A program made the position numbers and the translations under genes. A stretch of 64,000 nt of DNA, from the NCBI RefSeq assembly GCF_012849375.1, contig NZ_CP051684.1:1984001-2048000 (forward strand), in the 5' to 3' direction. The stretch is from Duganella dendranthematis (lineage in GTDB: Bacteria; Pseudomonadota; Gammaproteobacteria; Burkholderiales; Burkholderiaceae_D). The notes beneath the pieces were generated by a model that searched no databases, was not told where the DNA came from, and was given only the letters and a program-made list of their open reading frames with translations. Each line of letters opens with the position of its first letter. Position 1 is the stretch's first letter. This document shows positions 40,295-48,774 of the stretch, piece after piece.

Positions 40295-40906
40295 ATGATG
40301 ACTTCCGCCATCCGCACCTGCCTCGCGCTGAGCGCCGCCGCCATCCTGCTAGGCGCCTGCGCCAGCAAGGGCGTGCCGACGTCGCAATTTGACTTTGGTC
40401 CGTTGACTGCACCGGCCGGCGCGCCGGCCAGCACCATCGGCGCCGTCATCGTGGCCGACATCACCGGGCCGGCCGCGCTGGATACCGAACGTATGCAATA
40501 CCGCCTGCTGTACGCCGACGCACGCCAATCCAAACCGTATGCCTACAATCAGTGGACCAGCACGCCCACCCAGCTGCTGACCCAGCGCATGAAAGCGCGG
40601 CTGGCGCAGGCCGGCGTCAAGGTGCTGTCGACCACCGATGCTGCCGCCAGCACCACCGTGCTGCGCATGGAGGTGCAAGACTTTGCGCAAAACTTCGACA
40701 CCACCACCGCCAGCAATGGCGTGCTGAGCCTGCGGGCGTCGGTGTTCCGCAGTCACAAGCTGGTGGATCAGAAAACCTTTAGCCGCAGCGTGCCGGCGCC
40801 GAGCGCCGACGCGGCCGGCGGCGCGCGCGCCCTGGCCGACGCCAGCGATGCGGTGGCGGCTGATGTGCTCAGCTGGCTGGCGGCGCTGCCGCCGTCGAGG
40901 GAATGA
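40295..40906 (+). CDS. ABC-type transport auxiliary lipoprotein
   Basis: 203 residues. Signal peptide with lipobox LLGAC near residue 24 marks it as a lipoprotein. The body (VIVADITGPAALDTERMQYRLLYADARQSKPYAYNQWTSTP) fits the PqiC/PF03886 family, which accompanies MCE transporters and is thought to form part of the outer-membrane end. It lies 11 bases after mlaD, and its stop overlaps the VanZ start (ATGA), so it closes the transport operon and continues into the next genes. Confidence 0.85.
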   Translation: MMTSAIRTCLALSAAAILLGACASKGVPTSQFDFGPLTAPAGAPASTIGAVIVADITGPAALDTERMQYRLLYADARQSKPYAYNQWTSTPTQLLTQRMKARLAQAGVKVLSTTDAAASTTVLRMEVQDFAQNFDTTTASNGVLSLRASVFRSHKLVDQKTFSRSVPAPSADAAGGARALADASDAVAADVLSWLAALPPSRE

Positions 40907-42258
40907 CGGCAAACACGCCAGCAACGCCAGACGCCGGTCCGCCAGACGCGCCACCGGCGGACTCGGCCGCAGCCGCTGCCGGCCACGCCGGAGCAACGGA
41001 CGTGGCGTCGATTGCTGCGGTCGGCGCTGAGGTGGCGCCGACCATGCCGCCGGTTGCTCTGGTCGACGCCGAGGTAGCGACGGGCGTGCCGCCGGTTGCG
41101 CCTATCAACCGCCGCAAGCGCGAGCGGCCGCCACTGGCGCCGGCCACGCGCTCATCGCCGATCACGCGTGCTGCGCTGCTGGCCTATCTGTTCCTGATCA
41201 TCTACGCCAGCTGGTTCCCGTTCTCCGGCTGGCACAACCAGGGGCTGTCACCGTTCATCTTCCTGGAAACCATGAAGATGCCACGTTACTGGACCCTGTT
41301 CGACGCCATCACCAACGTCATCGGCTACGTGCCGCTCGGCACTCTGATCGTTTACTCGCTGTACCCGCGCATCAAAGGCATCTGGGCGTTGCTAATCGCC
41401 GCCGCCGCCGGCGCCTTGGTGTCCGGCACAATGGAAGCGGTGCAAACCTTTCTGCCGACCCGCGTCTCCTCCAACCTCGACTTCTACACCAACGCCATCG
41501 GCTGCGCGCTCGGCGGCCTGATCGGCGTGCTGACCGTGCGCCGCCTGCTCGACCGCAGCCAGCTGCAACGGCTGCGCCGCGAATGGTTCGCGCCGCACGC
41601 CAGCCAGGGTCTGGTGTTGCTGGCGCTGTGGCCGCTGGCGCAAATCTACCCGCAAAACTTCCTGTACGGCCTGGGTCAGATCCTGCCCATCCTGTCCGAC
41701 TGGCTGTCGCAACTACTGGACATGGAAGTAGACCTGGCCGGCCTGATCCGCCCGGACGTCGACCTGACCGTCGAACAATACTGGCTGTCGGAAACCATCA
41801 TCACCGCCTGCGGCATGGTCGGCGCCGGCCTTACCCTGCTGTGCCTGCTGCGCAAGCCGGCCCCGCGCGGCCTGCTGGTCTGCGCCATGATCGCCGCCTC
41901 GGTGCTGATCAAAGGACTGGCGACGGCGCTGCTGTTCTCGCCGGAAAACGCCTTCGTCTGGGTCACGCCCGGCGCCGAAGGCGGCTTTTTGATCGGCGCC
42001 ATCATGCTGGCCGGCCTGACCTACGCACCGCATGTGGCGCAACGGCGGCTGGCGGTGACCACCCTGCTGCTGGGCCTGGTCATCATCAACACCACGCCGG
42101 CCAATCCCTACTTTGTGGCCACTTTGCAAACATGGGTGCAGGGCAAGTTCCTGAACTTCAACGGCGCCGCCCAGTTCCTGTCGCTGCTATGGCCATTCTT
42201 TGCGGTCTGGTTCCTGTGGCTGCCGTCCCACAAGCTGAACGCCGCCAAGGTATCATAG
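40903..42258 (+). CDS. VanZ family membrane protein
   Basis: 451 residues. A low-complexity Ala/Pro N-terminus of about 75 residues precedes a multi-helix membrane domain with YASWFPFSGWHNQG and the VanZ segment TNVIGYVPLGTLIVYSLYPR ... ETVQTFLPTR-like (AVQTFLPTRVSSNLDFYTNAIGCALGG). A second hydrophobic half (residues ~270-430) has four or five more helices. VanZ proteins are linked to teicoplanin resistance in Gram-positives, but their role in Gram-negatives is unknown. Start overlaps the lipoprotein stop. Confidence 0.82.
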   Translation: MTANTPATPDAGPPDAPPADSAAAAAGHAGATDVASIAAVGAEVAPTMPPVALVDAEVATGVPPVAPINRRKRERPPLAPATRSSPITRAALLAYLFLIIYASWFPFSGWHNQGLSPFIFLETMKMPRYWTLFDAITNVIGYVPLGTLIVYSLYPRIKGIWALLIAAAAGALVSGTMEAVQTFLPTRVSSNLDFYTNAIGCALGGLIGVLTVRRLLDRSQLQRLRREWFAPHASQGLVLLALWPLAQIYPQNFLYGLGQILPILSDWLSQLLDMEVDLAGLIRPDVDLTVEQYWLSETIITACGMVGAGLTLLCLLRKPAPRGLLVCAMIAASVLIKGLATALLFSPENAFVWVTPGAEGGFLIGAIMLAGLTYAPHVAQRRLAVTTLLLGLVIINTTPANPYFVATLQTWVQGKFLNFNGAAQFLSLLWPFFAVWFLWLPSHKLNAAKVS

Positions 42259-42286
42259 CGGCTACCATTTCCAGAAGGTGATGCCC

Positions 42287-42604
42287 ATGAGCGATACCCC
42301 CTACTTCAAACACCACGTCTTCTTCTGCATGAACAAGCGTGACGATGGCCGCAACAGCTGCGGCGACCACGGCGCGGAAGTCGCGCAAAAACACGCCAAG
42401 AAGCGCTGCAAGCAACTCGACATCAATGGCCACGGCAAAGTCCGCATCAACCAGGCCGGCTGCCTGGACCGCTGCGAAGAAGGCCCAGTGCTGGTGGTTT
42501 ATCCGGAAGGCACCTGGTATACCTACGTCGACACCAGCGACATTGATGAAATCATCGACAGCCACCTGGTCAACGGCCAGGTCGTAGAACGTCTGAAAAT
42601 CTGA
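42287..42604 (+). CDS. Thioredoxin-like 2Fe-2S ferredoxin
   Basis: 105 residues. Cysteines in HVFFCMNKRDDGRNSCG and AGCLDRCEEGP have the spacing C-x10-C ... C-x3-C of thioredoxin-fold 2Fe-2S ferredoxins. A small cytoplasmic electron carrier; its partner is unknown. ATG at 42287 follows AAGGTGATGCCC, so the upstream GTG and ATG are less likely. It lies between VanZ and the hydrolase gene (4-base gap to the next), probably in one transcript. Confidence 0.85.
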   Translation: MSDTPYFKHHVFFCMNKRDDGRNSCGDHGAEVAQKHAKKRCKQLDINGHGKVRINQAGCLDRCEEGPVLVVYPEGTWYTYVDTSDIDEIIDSHLVNGQVVERLKI

Positions 42605-42608
42605 GCCC

Positions 42609-43277
42609 ATGAACAAGAGTGAAAAATTTATGCTGGCCGGCGCTGCCGGTCAGATGGAAGGCATCATTGATTACCCGGCCGACGATGCCGCGCCGCGCGG
42701 CGTGGCGCTGGTGGCGCACCCACATCCGCTGTACGGCGGCACCATGGACAACAAGGTCGCCGTCACGCTAATGCGCACCTTCGTCAACCTCGGCTACGTG
42801 GTGGCGCGCATCAACTTCCGCGGCGTCGGCAAGTCCGAAGGCGTGCACGACCACGGCCAGGGCGAGACCGACGACATGGCCATCCTGCACCAATGGATGA
42901 CAGAAAAATACCCGGACCTGCCGGTAGCGCTGTCGGGCTTCTCGTTCGGCACCTATGTGCAGTCGCAACTGGGCCAACGCCTGGCTGCCGCCGGCACGCC
43001 GGCCGAGCGCCTGGTGCTGGTAGGCGCCGCCGCCAAGAAATGGGCGATGGCCGACATCCCGGCCGACACCATCCTGATCCATGGCGAACAGGACGACACC
43101 ATCCCGCTGGCCGACGTGCTGGACTGGTTGCGCCCGCAAGAGATTCCGGTCATCGTCATTCCCGGCGCCGACCACTTCTTCCACCGCAAGCTGGGCCATA
43201 TCAAGAGCTGGGTCACGCAGCTGTGGGGCGGCGCCGGCTTAACCGAGGCTGAAACGGACACCGCAAGCGCCGATTAA
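42609..43277 (+). CDS. Alpha/beta hydrolase
   Basis: 222 residues of an alpha/beta-hydrolase fold. It shows VALVAHPHPLYGGTMDNKV near residue 35, the nucleophile elbow LSGFSFGTY (GxSxG) and a downstream GEQDDTIPLAD Asp region and GADHFFH His. It probably hydrolyses an ester or related bond in the cytosol; substrate unknown. It starts 5 bases after the ferredoxin stop. Confidence 0.82.
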   Translation: MNKSEKFMLAGAAGQMEGIIDYPADDAAPRGVALVAHPHPLYGGTMDNKVAVTLMRTFVNLGYVVARINFRGVGKSEGVHDHGQGETDDMAILHQWMTEKYPDLPVALSGFSFGTYVQSQLGQRLAAAGTPAERLVLVGAAAKKWAMADIPADTILIHGEQDDTIPLADVLDWLRPQEIPVIVIPGADHFFHRKLGHIKSWVTQLWGGAGLTEAETDTASAD

Positions 43278-43282
43278 GCATC

Positions 43283-43288
43283 TATAAT
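43283..43288 (+). promoter_or_regulatory. Probable -10 box of dacC
   Basis: A perfect TATAAT in a short AT-rich gap, 36 bases before the dacC ATG. The -35 element is weak. Confidence 0.45.
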
Positions 43289-43323
43289 TATTGCGCTTCT
43301 AACTTTTCACCGAACATTCCCAC

Positions 43324-44469
43324 ATGAAAAAACTTATCGCGGCACTGGCCACCAGTGTGATGTTGATGACCTCGGCCGTGGCGCAAACGCTCCCGGCCCC
43401 GACCATCGCCGCCAAATCCTGGCTGTTGCTGGACGCTACCAGCGGCCAGATCATCGCCTCGCAAGATCCCAACCTGCGCATCGAACCGGCCTCGCTGACC
43501 AAGGTCATGACGGCCTACGTCGTCTTCGGCGCGCTGCGCGACAAGAAGGTCGACCTCAAGCAGATGGTCAATGTATCCACCAAGGCGTGGAAAGTCGATA
43601 CCAGCTCGTCCAAGATGTTCATCGATCCGGCCACCCCGGTCAGCATCAACGACCTGCTGTACGGTCTGATGGTGCAGTCGGGTAACGACGCCGCCGTGGC
43701 GCTGGCCGAAGCCGTTGCCGGCGACGAATCCGCGTTCGTGGTGATGATGAACAAGGAAGCCCAGCGCCTGGGCCTGACCTCGACCCACTTCGCCAATCCG
43801 CACGGCCTGCCGTCGCCGGAGAACTATTCGACCGCACAAGACCTGTCGGTGCTGGCCAAGCGCGTGATCCTGGACTTCCCGGAGTTCTACAAGATTGATT
43901 CGGTGAAAAGCTTCACCTACAACAAAATCACCCAGCCGAACCGCAACCGCCTGCTGTGGCTGGATCCAACCGTGGACGGCATGAAGACCGGCCATACCGA
44001 AGCGGCCGGCTATTGCATGATCGCCTCGGCGCACCGTCCGAACGGCGCCGGCGAGCGTCGCCTGATCTCGGTGGTGCTGGGCACCTCCTCGGACCAGGTC
44101 CGCACGCAGGAAAGCCAGAAGCTGCTGAACTGGGGCTTCCAGAACTTCGATACCGTCAAGCTGTACTCGAAAGGCCAGGCGATTGCCACGCCGGAAATCT
44201 GGAAAGGTTCCAAGAGCAACGTCAAGATCGGCTTTGCGCAGGACGTGATGGTGACCGTGCCGAAGGGCGTGGCAGGCAAGATGAAGCCGGCGCTGGAACG
44301 TAAAGACCCGCTGGTGGCGCCGTTGGCTGAGAACAGCCGCGTCGGCACGCTGAAGATGGTGGTGGACGGCAAGCCAATGCTGGAACTGCCGGTGGTGTCG
44401 CTGGAGACGGTGGAACAAGCCTCGATTTTCGGCCGCGCCTGGGATTCGATCCGCCTGTGGCTGAAATAA
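43324..44469 (+). CDS. dacC: D-alanyl-D-alanine carboxypeptidase (PBP5/6 type)
   Basis: 381 residues. Signal peptide (1-20, ending SAVA) then the serine peptidase S11 domain with the three penicillin-binding motifs: Ser57-x-x-Lys60 in SLTKVMT, Ser119-Gly-Asn in SGNDAAVAL, and Lys221-Thr-Gly in MKTGHTE. The C-terminal domain ends with an amphipathic segment (FGRAWDSIRLWLK), the usual membrane anchor. It trims the terminal D-Ala from peptidoglycan pentapeptides. dacA and dacC names are used interchangeably for this group. Followed by a GGGGTCTGACCCC repeat. Confidence 0.93.
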   Translation: MKKLIAALATSVMLMTSAVAQTLPAPTIAAKSWLLLDATSGQIIASQDPNLRIEPASLTKVMTAYVVFGALRDKKVDLKQMVNVSTKAWKVDTSSSKMFIDPATPVSINDLLYGLMVQSGNDAAVALAEAVAGDESAFVVMMNKEAQRLGLTSTHFANPHGLPSPENYSTAQDLSVLAKRVILDFPEFYKIDSVKSFTYNKITQPNRNRLLWLDPTVDGMKTGHTEAAGYCMIASAHRPNGAGERRLISVVLGTSSDQVRTQESQKLLNWGFQNFDTVKLYSKGQAIATPEIWKGSKSNVKIGFAQDVMVTVPKGVAGKMKPALERKDPLVAPLAENSRVGTLKMVVDGKPMLELPVVSLETVEQASIFGRAWDSIRLWLK

Positions 44470-44489
44470 TGTAACCCGTCCCCCGTCGA

Positions 44490-44518
44490 GGGGTCTGACC
44501 CCATGCGGGGTCGGCCCC
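44490..44518. repeat. GGGGTCTGACCCC palindromic repeat, copy 2
   Basis: GGGGTCTGACCCC, ATGC loop, GGGGTCGGCCCC: the same element as at 37269-37298 with one arm imperfect (CGGC for CAGAC). It lies in the gap between the convergent dacC and HDOD genes and could double as a terminator. Confidence 0.65.
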
Positions 44519-44541
44519 CGATGGCTCACGGTTTGCGGGTT

Positions 44542-45822
44542 TCAGTCAGCGCCGGTATGCTTCATTGATTCCTGCGCCCACTGGAACGCGGCCTGCCCCA
44601 CACCGGGCAGGCTGTCGATATCCAGCCCCAGCTCCCCCGCAATCGCCATCGCCTGCTCCACCTTATCGCGCTGCAGCAGCAGCACCATCGTCAGATACGG
44701 GCCATAGACGCCCCCATTCCCCAGCAACACCTCGCGGATATCATCCGACAGATGCATCTTGCCGACCAGATTGGCCATCGGCACACCCAGCAGCACATCA
44801 AACAGCGACAGCAAGCCCACCAGGAACAACTCATCGCGCTTAGCCTGCGGCAGCTTGCTGCATGTCTCCAGGAAGCGCGCGCGCGTCAATGCCACTTCCA
44901 GCAGCGACTCATCGCGCTCCTGGTTGGCGCCACCACCCAGGCGGAACATCGACACCGTCAAACCGCGATACAGCTGATTCCGCCCCAGCACCATGAACGC
45001 CTGCTGCAAGCTGGTCACCTTGGTGGCCTGCCCATTGACCGGCGCATTGGCCCATTGCAGCACCTGATAGGTCATGCCTGGATCGCGCTTGGCCACCTCG
45101 ATCATGGCCGGCAGCTCGGCATCCGTGCGCAGCAGATTGAGCAGCTCGATCGACGTCATGCGGCTTTGGTCGATTCGCGCATCCGGATCGACATGCTCGG
45201 CGGTGGTCAGGAACAGCCCCATGAAATAGCTGGCGCCCCACGACAAACACATGCGCTGCTCTTCCCACGTATCCACCCCATCTACCATCAGCTTCAGGTT
45301 GGGATGGCGCAGATGCAGCTGCTTGCATAGCGTCTGGAACTCCGCCAGCGGATGTTCATGCAGCGACACCACCGCCAGGTCGGCCTGGTACAGCAAGGCG
45401 GCATCCTCTTCCTTTAACGAGATGCCAGACAGCGCGATCTGGCTGCCGGCGGCGCGCAATGCGGCGACCGCGTCGGCCGCCAGCTGGTCTAGCAGGAATA
45501 TAGTGTGCGGCGCGGCCAGCGGCAGATGCAGTCCGGCCGCCACGGCCTCCGCGCTGATCGGCACCAGCGCCAGGCGCGACTGTGCGAACTCCGGCACTTG
45601 CGCGGCCAGCAGCGCGTCCAGCATGGCCGGCTCGGGCAGCGCGGCGGCGAAGCGGTAGCCGCTCAGGCGCTGGCGTTTGTCGACGATTTCGGTACGGGTG
45701 ATCAGGGCCGCGGTCTCATCGGACACGGCAGGCGGCGGGACAGCCACGGCGTCGGCAGCGACGGGGGCGGCAGGCGTTGCGGCGGCGTCAGGCTTCGACT
45801 TCAGAAACGATAATAATCCCAC
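44542..45822 (-). CDS. HDOD domain protein with degenerate EAL-like N-terminus
   Basis: 426 residues. An Ala/Pro-rich start is followed by a region (about 40-220) with the layout of an EAL domain, but the key ELLxR motif is replaced (TEIVDKRQRLSGYRFAAALPEP) and other metal ligands are not evident, so c-di-GMP hydrolysis is unlikely. From about 225 an HDOD domain follows (LNLLRTDAELPAMIEVAKRDPGM). Proteins of this YuxH-type usually link signalling to chemotaxis or cell cycle. Start is GTG at 45822, with GGAGAG 7 bases upstream. Convergent with dacC, divergent from the aldo/keto reductase gene. Confidence 0.8.
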   Translation of the reverse strand: MGLLSFLKSKPDAAATPAAPVAADAVAVPPPAVSDETAALITRTEIVDKRQRLSGYRFAAALPEPAMLDALLAAQVPEFAQSRLALVPISAEAVAAGLHLPLAAPHTIFLLDQLAADAVAALRAAGSQIALSGISLKEEDAALLYQADLAVVSLHEHPLAEFQTLCKQLHLRHPNLKLMVDGVDTWEEQRMCLSWGASYFMGLFLTTAEHVDPDARIDQSRMTSIELLNLLRTDAELPAMIEVAKRDPGMTYQVLQWANAPVNGQATKVTSLQQAFMVLGRNQLYRGLTVSMFRLGGGANQERDESLLEVALTRARFLETCSKLPQAKRDELFLVGLLSLFDVLLGVPMANLVGKMHLSDDIREVLLGNGGVYGPYLTMVLLLQRDKVEQAMAIAGELGLDIDSLPGVGQAAFQWAQESMKHTGAD

Positions 45823-45841
45823 GTTGATCTCTCCGGTTCGG

Positions 45842-45870
45842 TCTGACAGACCAGCCGATCATACTATAAT
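45842..45870 (+). promoter_or_regulatory. Promoter of the aldo/keto reductase gene
   Basis: TCTGAC (45842-45847) and TATAAT (45865-45870) with a 17-base spacer, 34 bases before the ATG at 45904. Confidence 0.6.
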
Positions 45871-45903
45871 TCTTGCCTCTCACTTAACCTTGGAAACGTT
45901 CCC

Positions 45904-46815
45904 ATGACCGATTTGTCCTGCCCTTCCCTCGTCACCTACCAAGGCGGCCTGACGCTGTCGCGCATCGTGGCCGGCATGTGGCGCATGAATGAATGGAACC
46001 TGACGCCGCAGCAGCGCGTCGAGTGGATCGAGCAGGCGCTGGCCATGGGCGTGACCAGCTTCGACCACGCCGACATCTACGGCGGCTATGGCGTCGAAGC
46101 CACCTTCGGCGAGGCGCTGGCCTTGCAGCCCTCGCTGCGCGGCAAGATGCAGCTGGTCAGCAAATGCGGCATCAAGCTGCTTTCCGACGCCCGTCCCGAG
46201 CACACCATCCAGCACTATGACACCAGCGCCAGCCACATCATCGCCTCGGCGGAAAACTCGCTGCGCCAGCTGCGCACCGACCATCTGGACCTGCTGCTGA
46301 TCCACCGTCCCGACCCGCTGATGAATTTCGACGAAGTCGCCGGCGCCTTCGAACGCCTGCGCCAGGATGGCAAGGTCAAGCACTTCGGCGTGTCCAACTT
46401 CAGCCGCCACCAGTTCGAGAGCCTGAACCGCCGCATCGCGCTGGCCACCAACCAGGTCGAATTCTCGCCGCTGTGTGTGGCGCCGATGTTCGACGAAACC
46501 TTCGACGGTCTGCAAGACCTGGGCGTGGCGCCGATGATCTGGTCGCCATTAGCCGGTGGTCGCCTGTTCAGCAGCGATGATGCGGCCGGCGTGCGCCTGC
46601 GCGCAGTGATCCAGAAAGTGGCCGACGAACTGCAACGCCCGTTCGGCAGCGTGGTGTTTGCGTGGATTATGCAGCTGCCGAGCCGTCCGGTGCCGTTGAC
46701 CGGCTCCGGCCGTATCGCGGCGGTGAAAGAAGCGGTGGAAGCAACCCAGTTCAGCCTGAGCCGCAGCCAGTGGTTTGAGATCCTGCGCGCGGCCCGTGGC
46801 CACGAAGTGGCATAA
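45904..46815 (+). CDS. Aldo/keto reductase (YdhF type)
   Basis: 303 residues with a TIM-barrel aldo/keto reductase pattern: SRIVAGMWRMNEW, the catalytic Asp and Tyr in FDHADIYGGYGVEATFGEAL, a Lys in QLVSKCGI, and LLLIHRPDPLMNFDEV. The NADPH-binding end is SGRIAAVKEAVEA. It would reduce an aldehyde or ketone. The substrate is unknown. Single-gene unit behind its own promoter, convergent with pssA. Confidence 0.88.
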   Translation: MTDLSCPSLVTYQGGLTLSRIVAGMWRMNEWNLTPQQRVEWIEQALAMGVTSFDHADIYGGYGVEATFGEALALQPSLRGKMQLVSKCGIKLLSDARPEHTIQHYDTSASHIIASAENSLRQLRTDHLDLLLIHRPDPLMNFDEVAGAFERLRQDGKVKHFGVSNFSRHQFESLNRRIALATNQVEFSPLCVAPMFDETFDGLQDLGVAPMIWSPLAGGRLFSSDDAAGVRLRAVIQKVADELQRPFGSVVFAWIMQLPSRPVPLTGSGRIAAVKEAVEATQFSLSRSQWFEILRAARGHEVA

Positions 46816-46831
46816 CGAGCTGACGTAACGA

Positions 46832-47614
46832 CTATTCGTCGTCGTACACGACCGGCGGGGCGATGCCCGTCCAGCCGGTCTTCCACGCCGCGTTCAGCGC
46901 CAGCGTGAACGCAATGTAGACCGCGAAGAACAGCACGAAGTACGCCGTCAGCAGCCAGGCCAGCAGGCCGAGGTTAATCAGCAGCACCACCAGCGCCGCC
47001 CAGCTCTTCTTCTGCTTGGAGCTCGGGAAGCGCACGGTCGACACCATCAGGCTGCCAACCACGAACAGCAGCAACACCACCAGGCTGCCATGCAGCACCG
47101 ACGAGGCCGCATCCGGCCAGGCCACCACCACCGACGCCACGCACGCCGCCCCGGCCGTGATCGGCATGCCAACGAAATAGCGCGGATCGGTGCGGCCCAC
47201 ATTCACATTAAAGCGCGCCAGTCGCAGCGCGCCGCAGGCCACGAAGAAGAAGCTGGCGATGCCGCCCATGCGCAGCAGCGTCGGGTGATCGGCGCCCAGT
47301 TGCTGGAAACCGTAGCAGTACAGCAGCAGGCCGGGCGCACAGCCGAAGTTCATCACATCGGCGATCGAATCGAGCTGCATGCCGAAGTCGGACTGGGTAT
47401 TGGTAGCGCGCGCCACCATGCCATCCAGCGCATCGAACACGCCGGCCAGCACCAGCAATATGGCGGCCAGGCGGTAATCGCCGGCATCGCCGATAAAGGC
47501 ATTGTCGACCGAGATGACGATGCTGCCGAAACCGCAGGCGATCGACATCAGCGTGACGATGCTGGGCAAGGCAAATTTGGCGCGCTGCATGCGCTGATGG
47601 TGTAAAGGCTTCAA
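46832..47614 (-). CDS. pssA: CDP-diacylglycerol-serine O-phosphatidyltransferase
   Basis: 260 residues with several membrane helices. The CDP-alcohol phosphotransferase motif D-G-x2-A-R-x8-G-x3-D-x3-D is present as DALDGMVARATNTQSDFGMQLDSIADV. It makes phosphatidylserine, precursor of phosphatidylethanolamine, in the inner membrane. Start is TTG at 47614 with GAGGA about 12 bases upstream; an ATG at 47590 has no ribosome site. It diverges from the CAP-domain lipoprotein gene. Sequence features match the subclass-II bacterial enzyme. Confidence 0.87.
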   Translation of the reverse strand: MKPLHHQRMQRAKFALPSIVTLMSIACGFGSIVISVDNAFIGDAGDYRLAAILLVLAGVFDALDGMVARATNTQSDFGMQLDSIADVMNFGCAPGLLLYCYGFQQLGADHPTLLRMGGIASFFFVACGALRLARFNVNVGRTDPRYFVGMPITAGAACVASVVVAWPDAASSVLHGSLVVLLLFVVGSLMVSTVRFPSSKQKKSWAALVVLLINLGLLAWLLTAYFVLFFAVYIAFTLALNAAWKTGWTGIAPPVVYDDE

Positions 47615-47724
47615 AACAGGTGCATTCCTCGAGAAACGACAAGCTTACCATTTTTAATAACGGTAACGCGTGCTGCGGTTTTGAAAACCGACATAGAATC
47701 AGCCGCAAGGCATAGGAGTTCATC

Positions 47725-48684
47725 ATGAAAAAATGGCGTCTGCGGCTGGCCGCATGGCTGGTTGCGTCCCTGCTGGCCGCTTGCGGCGGTGGCGGCGGTA
47801 GCGACAGCAGCAGCGTGACCGGCCCGGCGACCACCGCGCCGCCGCTGACGCAAGAGCCGGGCGCACCGGCGATGACCGGCAACACCGCCATTGACGGCTT
47901 TAACTGGATCAACTACCGGCGCGCGCAACTGGGCCTGTCGGTGCTGACGCGCAACAGCCAGATCACGGCGGCGGCGCAGGGCCACTCCGACTACCAGCGC
48001 AGCAACAACACCATCACCCACGAACAGACGGCGGGCCTGCCCGGCTTTACCGGCGTAGGCCTGGTCGAGCGCCTGAACGCCGCCGGCTACACGCTGAGCG
48101 GTCGCACCTATGCCGCTGGCGAAGTGATTTCGGCCACCAGCAACCCGTCCGGCTTCTACCAGGCCGAGCAACTGATCACCGCCATCTACCACCGCTTCGT
48201 TATCTTCGAACCGGTGTTCCGCGAGCTGGGTACCGGCGGTGCCACGGCCAGCGGCGGCACCACCTATTTCACCGCCGACTTTGCCGTGCGCGATACCCTC
48301 AGCGGACTGGGCGCAGGGCGCTTCGTCACCTATCCGCGCAACCAGCAGACCAACGTGCCGACCAACTTCTTCAGCGACACCGAATCGCCCGACCCGGTGC
48401 CCAACCAGAATGAAGTGGGCTATCCGATCAGCCTGCACGCAGACAGCTACGCCCGCGTGCCCGGCAGCGTGGTGGTACAAAGCTTCACGGTCGCACCGCG
48501 CGGGGCTTCTGCGCTGAGTACGCGCTTACTCAGCTACGCCGCCGGCACCAACGGCACCACCAGCACGGCCGCCGCCATCGTGCCGCTGGCGCCGCTGAAA
48601 AGCGCCACCACCTACGACGTCAACTTTACCGGCACGGTGGGCGGCGTCGCCGTCAACACCAGCTGGTCGTTCAGCACCCAATAA
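47725..48684 (+). CDS. CAP (SCP/PR1) domain lipoprotein
   Basis: 319 residues. Signal peptide with lipobox LLAAC near residue 22 followed by a Gly/Ser linker. A CAP domain starts with IDGFNWINYRRAQLGLSVLTRNSQITAAAQGHSDYQRSNNTITHEQT, including the first His and Glu of the CAP cavity, and continues to about residue 190. The last ~100 residues are a beta-rich Ig-like domain (TTYDVNFTGTVGGVAVNTSWSFS). Probably a surface or periplasmic protein. Function of bacterial CAP proteins is mostly unclear. Confidence 0.82.
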   Translation: MKKWRLRLAAWLVASLLAACGGGGGSDSSSVTGPATTAPPLTQEPGAPAMTGNTAIDGFNWINYRRAQLGLSVLTRNSQITAAAQGHSDYQRSNNTITHEQTAGLPGFTGVGLVERLNAAGYTLSGRTYAAGEVISATSNPSGFYQAEQLITAIYHRFVIFEPVFRELGTGGATASGGTTYFTADFAVRDTLSGLGAGRFVTYPRNQQTNVPTNFFSDTESPDPVPNQNEVGYPISLHADSYARVPGSVVVQSFTVAPRGASALSTRLLSYAAGTNGTTSTAAAIVPLAPLKSATTYDVNFTGTVGGVAVNTSWSFSTQ

Positions 48685-48774
48685 AAGAAAGCAAGTGATG
48701 TTGCATTTTTTTAACTGTGCAAACGACCGCGTCTGCTATCTTATGGGGTAATACCTTCCGCAGAGCCGCGCACG

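Noticed and set aside
38802..40412. 536-codon minus-strand frame across mlaF, mlaD and the lipoprotein gene
   Set aside because: Antisense to three recognised genes; composition is that of a shadow frame.
44490..44518. Simple rho-independent terminator after dacC
   Set aside because: No T-run follows, and the same sequence recurs at 37269 between co-oriented genes, so it is better called a dispersed repeat.
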